Origin: G965250275 sp965250275
GTDB taxonomy: Bacteria; Pseudomonadota; Alphaproteobacteria; Rhodobacterales; Rhodobacteraceae
NCBI GenBank assembly: GCA_965250275.1
Contig: OZ252297.1
Coordinates: 2,852,001-2,916,000 of the forward strand
Direction: 5' to 3'
Length of the DNA stretch: 64,000 bases
The notes under the pieces are model-generated. The model ran no database searches. It had not been told where the DNA came from and saw only the letters and a list, made by a program, of their open reading frames with translations. The position numbers and the translations under genes are program-made. Positions 1 through 7,703 of the stretch are shown piece by piece (position 1 is the stretch's first letter; every line of letters starts with the position of its first letter).

Positions 1-94
1 CAAAGCTTGCCGCCATCGCGGTCGCCGCTCCCAGACTGTCTTCGAGGGCTTCTGCCTCTTCGTTCAGCCCCTCTAAACCGTCACGATCCGCCAT
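1..94 (-). CDS. GTA tail tape-measure protein, N-terminal fragment (orfg11)
   Basis: Only the first 31 codons are in the window; the gene runs off the left edge. The visible start reads MADRDGLEGLNEEAEALEDS, an acidic, helix-prone beginning. It follows the tail chaperone gene in the GTA order, which is the place of the tape-measure gene. The ATG at 94 lies inside the end of the preceding gene (14 bp overlap), so the two are translationally coupled. A tape measure sets tail length in phage-like particles. The call is by position and start residues only. Confidence 0.6.
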   Translation of the reverse strand, partial: MADRDGLEGLNEEAEALEDSLGAATAMAASF

Positions 95-290
95 CGTCGT
101 CTCCCTTCGGATTGTCCGGATAGTCTTCCAGCAGGCGGTTCAGCCTCGACCGTGTCAGAGGCTGCGCATCCGCCTGTTGTCCCAGCATCATTTGCAGCTC
201 GGCCGGCGTCAGCGCCCAGAACTCATTCGGGCGCAGTCGCAAACTGCCAAGGCCCGCACGCAGCAAGGCCGCCCAGTTAAACGCCTGCAT
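81..290 (-). CDS. GTA tail assembly chaperone-like protein (orfg10.1)
   Basis: A 69-residue protein starting MQAFNWAALLRAGLGSLRLR, with the segment RPNEFWALTPAELQMMLG typical of the small phage tail-assembly chaperone (DUF2376-type) encoded just before the GTA tape measure. The start at 290 was chosen over an upstream ATG at 365 because the upstream part is out of character and would lie deep in the previous gene. With this start the overlap with orfg10 is 14 bp. It probably forms the chaperone pair with orfg10 that holds the tape measure during tail assembly. Confidence 0.75.
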   Translation of the reverse strand: MQAFNWAALLRAGLGSLRLRPNEFWALTPAELQMMLGQQADAQPLTRSRLNRLLEDYPDNPKGDDDGGS

Positions 291-606
291 CTTCACCCGG
301 CACGACAAAGGCGCGCGCCAGGAGGGCTGCGGCGATCCGTGCCGCCTCCACGGGACCACCCTCAATCTCTGCGCAAAGCAGGTCCGCTTCGACCAGCTCG
401 CTCCCGCCGCCCCTTAGTCCCGCGACGATGAGGGCCAGCACGTCGCGGCTCGAATAGGCCCCCGTTTCAAAACGCTCCACCAGCGCCACCAACGAACCCT
501 GCTCCAACCGGGCTTCAAGCTCGGCCAATGCGCCTAACGTTAGTTTCAGGATGTGACGATGCCCGTCGATGACCAACGCGACCTCTCCGGCCCATGGATT
601 GGCCAT
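277..606 (-). CDS. GTA tail chaperone / GTA family protein (orfg10)
   Basis: A 109-residue protein starting MANPWAGEVALVIDGHRHIL. The pattern of an N-terminal beta hairpin on a bound main chain (LVIDG...LKLTLGALAELEARL) is that of the phage tail tube protein/TAC_11 family found after the major tail protein in GTAs. It lies 4 bp after orfg9 and overlaps the next gene, as expected for one polycistronic transcript. The assignment rests on sequence character plus cluster position. Confidence 0.75.
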   Translation of the reverse strand: MANPWAGEVALVIDGHRHILKLTLGALAELEARLEQGSLVALVERFETGAYSSRDVLALIVAGLRGGGSELVEADLLCAEIEGGPVEAARIAAALLARAFVVPGEDAGV

Positions 607-610
607 GACG

Positions 611-1024
611 CTACGCCGCTGTGAAGGTCAGTGCCGCAGCACTGGCCATCGCCATCTCATAGGTGGCCTCGCCGTTGTGATTGCCCGCGTATTCGATGGA
701 CGTCACCTGAAACGGCCCCTCTATGATGCCGAAATCCGGCACAATGACCTGAAAATCCGGTGTGTCACCGTCAAAGAACAGCTGGCGCGCACGCTCATCA
801 GTGCCGGCGTCCTTAAACACGCCCGACCCCGAAATCGCGGCGGAGCGCACCCCAGCACCCGAGAGCAACTCGCGCCAGCCGCCCTGACTTTCCAGGCTGG
901 TGACGTCAACGCTCTCTGCGTTGAAACTGATGCGGGTTGCCCGCAAGCCTGCAATTGTTTCAAACTGACCGTCTCCGGTCATGTCGATCTTGACCAAAAG
1001 GTCCTTGCCATTCTGAGCACCCAT
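611..1024 (-). CDS. GTA major tail (tube) protein (orfg9)
   Basis: A 137-residue protein starting MGAQNGKDLLVKIDMTGDG and containing ETIAGLRATRISFN and VDVTSLESQGGWRELL, the hallmark of the TP901-1-like phage major tail protein family. It should polymerise into the tail tube. The ATG at 1024 was preferred to the far upstream ATG at 1183, whose extra 53 residues read through the preceding gene and look unnatural. Short spacing to orfg8 and orfg10 supports one operon. Confidence 0.85.
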   Translation of the reverse strand: MGAQNGKDLLVKIDMTGDGQFETIAGLRATRISFNAESVDVTSLESQGGWRELLSGAGVRSAAISGSGVFKDAGTDERARQLFFDGDTPDFQVIVPDFGIIEGPFQVTSIEYAGNHNGEATYEMAMASAAALTFTAA

Positions 1025-1037
1025 GAGCCCACTCCAT

Positions 1038-1460
1038 TTATGGTTGTTCGTTGTCTTCCACGCGGGCGGCGAACCGCAGATCAACGCGCCGCAGACGGGC
1101 CGCACGCCCCGTGCGCCGGGCCGCCGCCCGCTCAAACCACAGGCCGACCAGACGACCGCGATCAAGAGACAGATCAGCGTCAATCAGGGCATCGCCAACA
1201 TGCGCAGCGATGCGCTTGGCTTCTGAGAACCCGGCCTTGTTCGTGATCACCGACACCGTAAACCTGTGCAGCGCACCGGCACTCAGCTTGTCTGACCTGT
1301 CGCGGACTTCCTCGGGTCCCAGGCTGATGTAAGTGTCCGGTGGCGTACCCACCGGCATCGCGTCAAAGACCGCTGTCCCCAGCAAGGCTTGAATGTCGGG
1401 ATCCGCGCGCAGCCGCTGGTAGACCGCACTCTGAAGTGACGCCGCCACACCATAGCTCAT
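1038..1460 (-). CDS. GTA tail terminator protein, DUF3168 (orfg8)
   Basis: A 140-residue protein starting MSYGVAASLQSAVYQRLRAD, followed by the TYISLGPEEVRDRSDK and ALHRFTVSVIT segments typical of DUF3168 phage proteins, which cap the tail and join it to the head. Its ATG overlaps the stop of orfg7 as ATGA (4 bp), giving coupled translation. The C-terminal end is arginine-rich (ERAAARRTGRAARLRRVDLR). Confidence 0.8.
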   Translation of the reverse strand: MSYGVAASLQSAVYQRLRADPDIQALLGTAVFDAMPVGTPPDTYISLGPEEVRDRSDKLSAGALHRFTVSVITNKAGFSEAKRIAAHVGDALIDADLSLDRGRLVGLWFERAAARRTGRAARLRRVDLRFAARVEDNEQP

Positions 1461-1795
1461 GTCGCGCGCTCCTCTTCGGCAATGCACCTCAGGTAGTGAC
1501 CCGCATCGTCATGGTCCGCGACAGCCGATATCGCATAAACCCGATCGCCTTCACGAAAGCGCTGCTCGGCTTTGGGACGGCTCAGTGAGCCGTACGGAGC
1601 GTTCCGGATCACAATTTGAACCTTGAGCACTGAAACAGGCCCAGTGGACTGCGTGCGTTCCTGGCCGGTTCTGGCTTGTATTTCTGCCCAGTGACTGCCC
1701 AGCGGCACCCAGCTTTGCGCAAACCCGCCAGCCCCATCCGGCGCACTTACGAGGCTCTCCAAAACCAACCGGCGATTGAGATTGGGCACCGTCAT
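1457..1795 (-). CDS. GTA head-tail stopper/adaptor protein (orfg7)
   Basis: A 112-residue protein starting MTVPNLNRRLVLESLVSAPD, with GGFAQSWVPLGSHWAEIQAR typical of the phage head-tail adaptor (SPP1 gp16-like) family. It closes the filled head before tail joining. Both ends overlap neighbours by 4 bp (ATGA), so g6, g7 and g8 form a tightly coupled unit. The ATG at 1795 was preferred to the ORF start at 1867, which would run back into g6. Confidence 0.8.
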   Translation of the reverse strand: MTVPNLNRRLVLESLVSAPDGAGGFAQSWVPLGSHWAEIQARTGQERTQSTGPVSVLKVQIVIRNAPYGSLSRPKAEQRFREGDRVYAISAVADHDDAGHYLRCIAEEERAT

Positions 1796-2391
1796 GCCAC
1801 TCCTCCCATACCAATCCGGACGGGCCGATAGCGCTGAATGAGGCTGCTCACACCAAACGGCATGCACCCCTCTCCCAGCCCGGTATCACTGCGATGCTCG
1901 TAGTAGTGAGCCGCAAGCATCAGCACCGCTTGCACCAGGTCGGCGGGTAACCCCTCCCAGTCTGGCGACATACCTGCGCTGAAAACCACAGAGGCTCCGC
2001 CCCCCTGCACGATCTGCGGCAGCAATGCCCCGACAGGGCGCAGCACCGGTCGCTGCGCATCCGGCGCCAGGCGGTACAGTTCGGTCGCGACCTCGTGCGA
2101 CAGACCGTGGGCATCGCGCAGTTCGACCAGTTCGATTGTGCTGACAGGGGCCACGGGCAAGACCAGACCCGTGCGACTGCGCCACTCATCGAACGTCAGC
2201 GCAAACCTCCGTTCAATCAACACCTTGCCGGTCCGGCCCTCGATTGCGGCAATCGCCGCCCGCAGGAACCCCCGCAGCACCTCGTCTTGCAGGCTGTCTT
2301 CCCCAAAGCCAGTCCCCAGACGCAAATGCGCTTTGAATGGCTCCACCGGCAATGCCGCATCCGGCACGCTGGTTTCTTCGGTCAAAATCAT
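1792..2391 (-). CDS. GTA head-tail connector, gp6-like (orfg6)
   Basis: A 199-residue protein. Start MILTEETSVPDAALPVEPFK and the segments HLRLGTGF, AAIAAIEGRTGKVL and LVQAVLMLAAHYYEHRSD match the phage gp6-like head-tail connector family (PhiE125 gp8 type), which sits under the portal ring. The start was moved to the ATG at 2391, since 120 bp upstream reads as low-quality coding. It is separated from the capsid gene by the only sizable gap (166 bp) in this part of the cluster. Confidence 0.8.
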   Translation of the reverse strand: MILTEETSVPDAALPVEPFKAHLRLGTGFGEDSLQDEVLRGFLRAAIAAIEGRTGKVLIERRFALTFDEWRSRTGLVLPVAPVSTIELVELRDAHGLSHEVATELYRLAPDAQRPVLRPVGALLPQIVQGGGASVVFSAGMSPDWEGLPADLVQAVLMLAAHYYEHRSDTGLGEGCMPFGVSSLIQRYRPVRIGMGGVA

Positions 2392-2522
2392 CACTTCACT
2401 CCGCGCATAGGGCCCGATTGGCCTGTTTCCCCACCCTGGGTTGGCGGGCGCACGCCATTCCACGTCGCTCGGACGGAGGGAACAGCTAGACAACATGGAA
2501 CATGTCAGCATGCGCCCGCCTC

Positions 2523-2543
2523 GGGGGCAGGCTAAGTGCCCCC
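2523..2543 (-). other. Stem-loop between capsid gene and orfg6
   Basis: A perfect 7-bp inverted repeat (GGGGGCA / TGCCCCC) with a 7-nt loop lies 15 bases downstream of the capsid stop codon. No T-run follows, so it is not a classical intrinsic terminator. It could slow polymerase or protect the 3' end of capsid mRNA, letting capsid be made in excess over the connector genes. Confidence 0.5.
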
Positions 2544-2557
2544 GTTCGGCACCTGCC

Positions 2558-3739
2558 TCAGGCGGCGCCGAACTTCAGGATTTTGATCGCCGCAAAGTCC
2601 GACACGTCGCCGCCGACGCGTTTGCTGGCGTAGAAAAGAACGTGGGGTTTGGCACTGAAGGGATCGCGCAAGACTCGCAGATCGGGCCGCTCTGCCACCG
2701 TGTAGCCCGCCGAGAAATCGCCGAACGCCACGGACATGCTGCCGCTGGCAATGTCCGGCATGTCTTCGGCGATCAGGACAGGGTATCCCAAGAGCCGCGC
2801 CGGTTCGCTCGCTGCAAGCCCGTCTGCCCAGATGAAACGACCTTCGCCGTCCTTCAGCATCCGGATTTTGCCCGCAGTCTTCGAATTCATCACGAAGGTT
2901 GCATTTGCGCGGTATTGCGCACCGAGTGCATAGACCAGCTGAATCAGCGGATCGCCTTCCGCGAGTTTGCCGTCAGCGCCGGTCGGGACATAACCCAGGT
3001 GACCCCAACTCCACAGCGCATCCTCAATTGTGGGATGCGAAAGGAACCCTTTGGGCTTTTCGACCCCGTCCCCGTTCACGAATGCGGCCGCTTCAGCCCG
3101 GGCAAACTTGTCCGCGATCCGTCCGGCAAGCCAGCTTTCGATATCGAATGCACTGTCATCCAGCAGTCGCTGCGACGCTTTTGGCAGCGCGCTTAATTCG
3201 TGCAACGGAATACTGATCCGCTCTATCTGCGGAGTGTCCGTTTCCGCCATCGCCGCAGTTTCGGACGCCCAGCCCGTCCCGATGTCCGTGGTATCGATCA
3301 ACACGTCATAAGACGTCGCTTCCACGTTCACGACGGAAGCGATGGACCGGATTGACGCTGTGGCCCGCAACACCGATGCCACGGTATCGGAGGTCTGGGG
3401 ATCGACGAGATAGCCACCATCCGAATTCACGGCGGTCGACAGGGATTTGCTGTCAAGCTCCAACCCCCGCAGTGCATCGTCGTCGCCGCTCCGCAGATAA
3501 GCTTCGAAGGCTTTGGTGTGAGGCGCGTCCCCTGCGTCACCTGGCACCAGATGCGGACGTGTTACGATTTGCGATTTTCGATCAAGCATGGTCAGTCGCT
3601 CTTCCACTTCTTGTTTCTGTTTCTGCAGTTCGGATTGGTAGCTCTTGAATTCGTTAACAAATTCCATCACAGCCTCTTTCACGGTCTGGACCGGAGACAG
3701 ATCTTCCCCGGCCCGAGCCTTGTGCTCAGTCTTGCTCAT
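2558..3739 (-). CDS. GTA major capsid protein, HK97 fold (orfg5)
   Basis: A 393-residue protein. Residues 15-60 form a charged coiled coil (delta-like scaffold region), followed by the HK97-type capsid core. Diagnostic pieces are STAVNSDGGYLVDPQTSD, ELSALPKASQRLLDDSAFD and AAFVNGDGVEKPKGFL, then the P-domain end FAAIKILKFGAA. This family builds the small T=3 GTA head. The upstream neighbour is the prohead protease, which is expected to remove the N-terminal coiled coil. The start ATG has AGGACA about seven bases upstream. Confidence 0.92.
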   Translation of the reverse strand: MSKTEHKARAGEDLSPVQTVKEAVMEFVNEFKSYQSELQKQKQEVEERLTMLDRKSQIVTRPHLVPGDAGDAPHTKAFEAYLRSGDDDALRGLELDSKSLSTAVNSDGGYLVDPQTSDTVASVLRATASIRSIASVVNVEATSYDVLIDTTDIGTGWASETAAMAETDTPQIERISIPLHELSALPKASQRLLDDSAFDIESWLAGRIADKFARAEAAAFVNGDGVEKPKGFLSHPTIEDALWSWGHLGYVPTGADGKLAEGDPLIQLVYALGAQYRANATFVMNSKTAGKIRMLKDGEGRFIWADGLAASEPARLLGYPVLIAEDMPDIASGSMSVAFGDFSAGYTVAERPDLRVLRDPFSAKPHVLFYASKRVGGDVSDFAAIKILKFGAA

Positions 3740-3772
3740 CAGCTTGTCCTGTTTTGGTTTTGGGTCCGTGCG

Positions 3773-4327
3773 TCAACCGCGCATCAGCTCCTGCCGCGCG
3801 TCCGTCAGGATCGCGGTCAACTCGCGCAGGTCGGGATCAGCTTGCGTATCCCCCTTCACACCCACGCGTGCCCTGGCCTGCATTGGAAAGGTCACCAGCG
3901 ACACCTCCCAAAGCTCCAGTTCGGTCAAGAGCCGCTGGCCCTTGTCATTTTTTGTGGCTTTGCGCGCCCGAAATCCGATCGACAAGCCGTCGATTGCCCC
4001 GGCTTCGATCAATGCGGCGGCTTCGCGCCCCCGTGAGACGGTCTGCAGCAGACGACCCTTTACATAAAGGCCATGTCCGTCTTCTCGGAGGTCCTCCCAG
4101 ACGCCAATCGGTTGTGCCGGATCATGCTGCCAAAGCATTTTGGCCTGCCGCCCCTCCGATACCATCGCAGCCAAAGACGATGCATATGCACCCCGCTGAA
4201 CCACATCTCCGCTGTGATCGCAGACGTCGAATACGCTGGCATAGCCCTCGATCCCAAAGCCCCCTTCGATCTTCAGCCCGCTGCCAGAATGCGCAAACTT
4301 GTGCTCCAGTCCGATATCCGCCTGCAT
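3773..4327 (-). CDS. GTA prohead protease, HK97 family (orfg4)
   Basis: A 184-residue protein. The segment GYASVFDVCDHSGDVVQRGA near residue 28, then WQHDPAQPIGVW and DGLSIGFRARKA, are the conserved blocks of the U35/S78 HK97 prohead protease family, with His in WQHD and Ser in GLSIGF as the probable catalytic pair. The ATG at 4327 follows a purine-rich GGAGAAGGAG site; the longer ORF from 4414 would overlap the preceding gene. It matures the capsid made by the next gene. Confidence 0.88.
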   Translation of the reverse strand: MQADIGLEHKFAHSGSGLKIEGGFGIEGYASVFDVCDHSGDVVQRGAYASSLAAMVSEGRQAKMLWQHDPAQPIGVWEDLREDGHGLYVKGRLLQTVSRGREAAALIEAGAIDGLSIGFRARKATKNDKGQRLLTELELWEVSLVTFPMQARARVGVKGDTQADPDLRELTAILTDARQELMRG

Positions 4328-4347
4328 CGTGCTCTCCTTCTCCTGTT

Positions 4348-4566
4348 TCAGCTCAAAATCGACTGAAACGCCTGCGCCAGGATGCCAGCGGCCACACCAT
4401 AAACCGTGAACCACAACCGGCGCTCCAGGCGCTCCATCATCTCTTCCATGCGTTCCAGACGCCGACTCAGGTTGTCATGGTGCACCTGACACAACCGCTC
4501 ATGAGCGCGCAGTTGCACCCCCGGCGCGCATTCGAAACCCTGGAACCTGTAGACGTCCTCATCCAT
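4348..4566 (-). CDS. Small GTA head protein (orfg3.5, RCAP_rcc01685-like)
   Basis: A 72-residue protein between portal and protease. Its middle is rich in charged residues (LSRRLERMEEMMERLERRLW, probable coiled coil) and its C-terminus is hydrophobic (FTVYGVAAGILAQAFQSIL, one possible membrane or packing helix). The position and size match the small GTA head-formation protein (orfg3.5) of R. capsulatus. The start overlaps the portal gene end by 8 bp. The molecular role is not evident from sequence. Confidence 0.75.
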   Translation of the reverse strand: MDEDVYRFQGFECAPGVQLRAHERLCQVHHDNLSRRLERMEEMMERLERRLWFTVYGVAAGILAQAFQSILS

Positions 4567-5728
4567 GCGCGACCTCTTCCGGCAGCCCCAGAAGACGCCG
4601 CTTCTCCGCGTCGCTCAGGAAGCTAGCCCCGCCAATGCGGGCCCATTGCGCATCCCGCTCCGCGGACAGGGCCGGTACCTGGTCGGGATCGGGCTTCAGC
4701 GTGACCTCCTCCCCTGTCTGGGCCTGAAGCCATGCCGACAGGGTTGCGCTGACACGAGTGGCAAGCGGTAGGACGGTCAGACGGTAAAAGGCGCGATTGG
4801 CCTCCTGATAATTCGCGTAGGTCGCATCCCCCTGGATCCCCAACAACATCGGAGGCACCCCAAACGCCAGCGCGATTTCACGTGCCGCGGCCTCCTTGGT
4901 CTTCTGAAACTCCATGTCACTTGGTGAAAACCCCATGGGTTTCCAATCCAACCCTCCTTCCAAGAGCATCGGCCGCCCAGCGTTGCGCGCGCCCTGATGA
5001 AACGCCTCGAACTCATCCGAAAGCCTTTGAACGTGATCCTCGCTCATTGCAGAATGGCCATCCCCGCCCCGCCAGATCAGGGCGCCGGACGGTCGGGCGG
5101 CGTTGTCGAGCAAGGATTTCGACCACCGCGACGCGCTGTTGTGGACATCGATCGCCATCGCAGCGGCCTGCAAAGGCGACAGTCCGTAATGATCGTCCTG
5201 AGGGTGGAAGTTCTTGATGTGGCAGATGGGCGATGACGTCTCATTGACGGAAAAGCGATGTTTCTTGGCCCCTACGCAGTACTCATACGCAACGGGCCAC
5301 CCGTCCGCCCCGGGGACAACTTTCATCCGGTCTGACCGCAGCACATAAAGCTCGCGTGCGGATGTACCGGCGCCCGGAACCGCTTCCACATAGGCATTGC
5401 CGGACAACAACAATTGTCCATAGAGCGCCTCCATGAGTTCCGCGCAGCCTTGCGCCGGGTTGGGCCGCCGGATCAGATCCAGAATGGGATGCGCGTCGTA
5501 CCGCTTGTGCTGGTCCTGCAGCAGCAATGGCAGGGCCGCGGCCGCCTCCGCGATCAGTTTTACCGAGCGAAATCCAACCGGGTTGCCGGAAAACCCTGAT
5601 CTTGTGAGCGAAGAGGTATCGCGCGGTGACCACGCGGTGCGCCCCGATGCGTGATAGGCCACCACCGGACCTGTTGCGCTGGCCTTTACCTCGGGAGCCT
5701 TGGCCCGTCGCAAAAAGTCAAAAACCAT
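4559..5728 (-). CDS. GTA portal protein, HK97 type (orfg3)
   Basis: A 389-residue phage portal of the HK97 family. Typical blocks: SGNPVGFRSVKLIAEAAAAL, LLSGNAYVEAVPG, LYVLRSDRMKVVPG, ISPSD-like FSPSDMEFQKTKEAAAREIA and FGVPPMLLGIQGDATYANY. The portal forms the dodecameric DNA gate and docks the terminase. The ATG at 5728 was preferred to the one 15 bases upstream. Gene order terminase-portal-protease-capsid is that of the GTA cluster. Confidence 0.92.
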   Translation of the reverse strand: MVFDFLRRAKAPEVKASATGPVVAYHASGRTAWSPRDTSSLTRSGFSGNPVGFRSVKLIAEAAAALPLLLQDQHKRYDAHPILDLIRRPNPAQGCAELMEALYGQLLLSGNAYVEAVPGAGTSARELYVLRSDRMKVVPGADGWPVAYEYCVGAKKHRFSVNETSSPICHIKNFHPQDDHYGLSPLQAAAMAIDVHNSASRWSKSLLDNAARPSGALIWRGGDGHSAMSEDHVQRLSDEFEAFHQGARNAGRPMLLEGGLDWKPMGFSPSDMEFQKTKEAAAREIALAFGVPPMLLGIQGDATYANYQEANRAFYRLTVLPLATRVSATLSAWLQAQTGEEVTLKPDPDQVPALSAERDAQWARIGGASFLSDAEKRRLLGLPEEVAHG

Positions 5729-5819
5729 CTCTGATTCTCCCACGTGATTTCTTCCCGGCGCTCAGGCTGTGCCTGAGCGCCACCCATCGATCCTCGCGCC
5801 TGAGGGGCGCATTGACCTG

Positions 5820-7163
5820 TCAAAGAAGGCGGAGTCGCGGCTGCGTCCATTCCAGAGCGGGCAAGATCATCAGCTCATGCAGCGCCCAGACCAAAGCATC
5901 GACGCGGTCCGGAGAGCCCTTGCCTTCGTAACCACGGACCGACATCTGTCCCATCTGCGCCTCAAGCGCGGATAACCCACCGCAATGCTTAACCCGCCCC
6001 TGCTCATAAAGTGCGGCCACTGGTTCCGCGCGCGCACTCTTGCCGTGTGAGGCATGTACCGCCCGGTACGACACCAGAGGATCGACCTGGCGAATGACTT
6101 CCTCGACCAGCTTGCCGCCCTGATTGACTTCGGCAACCAGCCGATCGGCCCGATGCTCCTGCATCGCGGATATCGCCGCACGGGCCCATCCGGCCGGTCC
6201 CACGCCCTTTACGGTGCAGTCTGCAAGAACGTAGGCTTCCCAGGACTGCGGGGGTCCTTCGGTCACAGCGCCAACGACAACAATTCCACAGGCATCGGCA
6301 TCGTCCCCGCCGCTGACCGACGGGTCCAAGCCCACCACGATGCGGTTCAATTCCGGGACCGTCCGGACCTGTGCAGCCTCCAGAATTGCCCCGGACCACA
6401 GGGCTCCGTCCGTGTCTACCAACAGTTCACCATCCAATTCCTGTCGCTCCAGCCGGGTGCCCGCGTAGAGTGTGCGGACCTCCTGCAGAAAACTCTCCGC
6501 AAGGTTGGCCCGGTTCGCCTCTGTCGGAGCATGTGTGACAACAGAAGAAGGCGCTTCCAGAAGTGTCTTGAGCACCTCAACGTTCCGCGGCGTGGTTGTC
6601 ACGCAAGCCCGGGGCGCTTCCCCCAGGCGCAAGGAAAACTGCAGCATGTCCCAGGTCTCTTGCGCATTCCGCCATTTGGCCAGTTCGTCGGCCCAGGCCG
6701 CATCAAACTGAGGCCCCCGCAGCCCTTCGGGATCATGTGCCGAAAAAGCCTGCGCTTCGGCCCCATTGGGCCACACAAGCTTCCGTTCTCCCGCTTTCCA
6801 GAGCGGCCTCCGATCGGGCGGTGAACACGCCAGGATGCCACTGTCGCCCAAAATCATGACGTCGCGCACCTGATCGTAGGTCTCTCCAATCAGTGCGACC
6901 CGCCGGGCCCGGCCCTGATCGAGCGGCTTGCCGCCTTCGACCTCGGACCGGACCCACTCTGCGCCGGCGCGGGTTTTGCCCGCGCCGCGCCCCCCCAACA
7001 CAATCCAACTCCGCCAGTTCGCATCCGGTGGCAACTGGTGATCCAGCGCCCAGAACTCAAAGAGATACGGCAGCGCGGCCAGGCCACCGCTGCCAATCTC
7101 ATCCAGGAACGCGTCCTGTATCCTGGTGCTCGCGCAGGCGAGCCAGCCTGCACCCGATTTCAA
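5820..7163 (-). CDS. GTA large terminase / DNA-packaging protein (orfg2)
   Basis: Walker A is visible as GGRGAGKTRAGAEW, then Walker B-like FDAAWADELAKW with the catalytic acidic pair, the TTTPRN coupling motif and nuclease aspartates in VVGLDPSVSGGDDAD and DRVDALVWAL. It pumps DNA into the GTA head. Start choice is uncertain: an ATG at 7241 gives 473 residues with a low-complexity N-terminus read from inside the small terminase gene. A TTG at 7163 has AGAAGG six bases upstream and gives 447 residues beginning at the conserved part. I chose TTG. Confidence 0.88.
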   Translation of the reverse strand: MKSGAGWLACASTRIQDAFLDEIGSGGLAALPYLFEFWALDHQLPPDANWRSWIVLGGRGAGKTRAGAEWVRSEVEGGKPLDQGRARRVALIGETYDQVRDVMILGDSGILACSPPDRRPLWKAGERKLVWPNGAEAQAFSAHDPEGLRGPQFDAAWADELAKWRNAQETWDMLQFSLRLGEAPRACVTTTPRNVEVLKTLLEAPSSVVTHAPTEANRANLAESFLQEVRTLYAGTRLERQELDGELLVDTDGALWSGAILEAAQVRTVPELNRIVVGLDPSVSGGDDADACGIVVVGAVTEGPPQSWEAYVLADCTVKGVGPAGWARAAISAMQEHRADRLVAEVNQGGKLVEEVIRQVDPLVSYRAVHASHGKSARAEPVAALYEQGRVKHCGGLSALEAQMGQMSVRGYEGKGSPDRVDALVWALHELMILPALEWTQPRLRLL

Positions 7164-7452
7164 ATCGAGCCTTCTCAAGGTCGATGGCGCATCCGGCTTG
7201 GACGATGCCGGCTTGCTTTTGCTGCTCGTTGACAATGGCATGCTCCGCTTTGTGACAGCGCACGATCAGCCCGGACAATTCTCCAAGCTCCTTGCACTGC
7301 CCCGCTTTCTCCAAAGTCTCCCCGGCCTCGAGTTGCTCGAGCAATTCTTCGGTCCTGCGCCGCAGACGTTGAACTGCAGCCATCAGGGACTCGAAGTACT
7401 CGATCAACTGGGGCATCCGGTCTTCGGAGGTGATCAATTCCATATCGCTCAT
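7099..7452 (-). CDS. GTA small terminase (orfg1)
   Basis: A 117-residue, strongly charged helical protein (LRRRTEELLEQLEAGETLEK), first in the cluster and overlapping the large terminase gene. This matches GTA gp1, the small terminase that recruits DNA without sequence specificity. GAGG lies too close to the ATG at 7452; an ATG at 7443 has better spacing, so the true protein may be three residues shorter. Confidence 0.75.
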   Translation of the reverse strand: MSDMELITSEDRMPQLIEYFESLMAAVQRLRRRTEELLEQLEAGETLEKAGQCKELGELSGLIVRCHKAEHAIVNEQQKQAGIVQAGCAIDLEKARFEIGCRLARLREHQDTGRVPG

Positions 7453-7485
7453 ACCTCATGCGCGTAGATGAACCCGCACGAGAGA

Positions 7486-7526
7486 AATGAAAAAGCGACC
7501 GGCAGGAACTGATCCTGCGGTCGCTT
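7486..7526 (-). terminator. Intrinsic terminator in front of the GTA cluster
   Basis: Hairpin at 7493-7526: outer 8-bp stem AAGCGACC/GGTCGCTT, one bulged base, inner 6-bp stem, 5-nt loop. Read on the minus strand it is followed by a T-rich run (TTTTTCATTT). It sits 20-50 nt after the predicted start of the 7552-7580 promoter and about 40 bases before the first GTA gene. It can act as the end of the fabF-mltG transcript, the end of a short RNA, or a GTA attenuator. Confidence 0.75.
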
Positions 7527-7551
7527 ACTCACTTCTTCTAGCTTGACACAA

Positions 7552-7580
7552 CTTATACGGGAGACCGTTCGCAGAGTCAA
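7552..7580 (-). promoter_or_regulatory. Sigma-70 promoter upstream of GTA orfg1
   Basis: Minus strand: -35 TTGACT (7575-7580), 17-base spacer, -10 TATAAG (7552-7557). This is the best match to the sigma-70 consensus noticed in the window. The expected transcript starts near 7545 and would meet the terminator at 7493-7526 after about 55 nt. No activator site could be identified by eye. Confidence 0.65.
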
Positions 7581-7703
7581 GCGAAATCGGATCAGCTTCG
7601 AACCCTAAGCGTACGGTCCCATTAACAAAAACCTAATGTCGCCGTTTCTCCGATGCGTCCGGAGCAGGCGCACATTGAAGGCATTGACCGTGAGGGGACC
7701 TGC

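Noticed and set aside
7543..7560. TTGACA ... TATACG on the plus strand
   Set aside because: Spacing between the boxes is only five bases, so it cannot be a promoter; the true promoter is on the minus strand.
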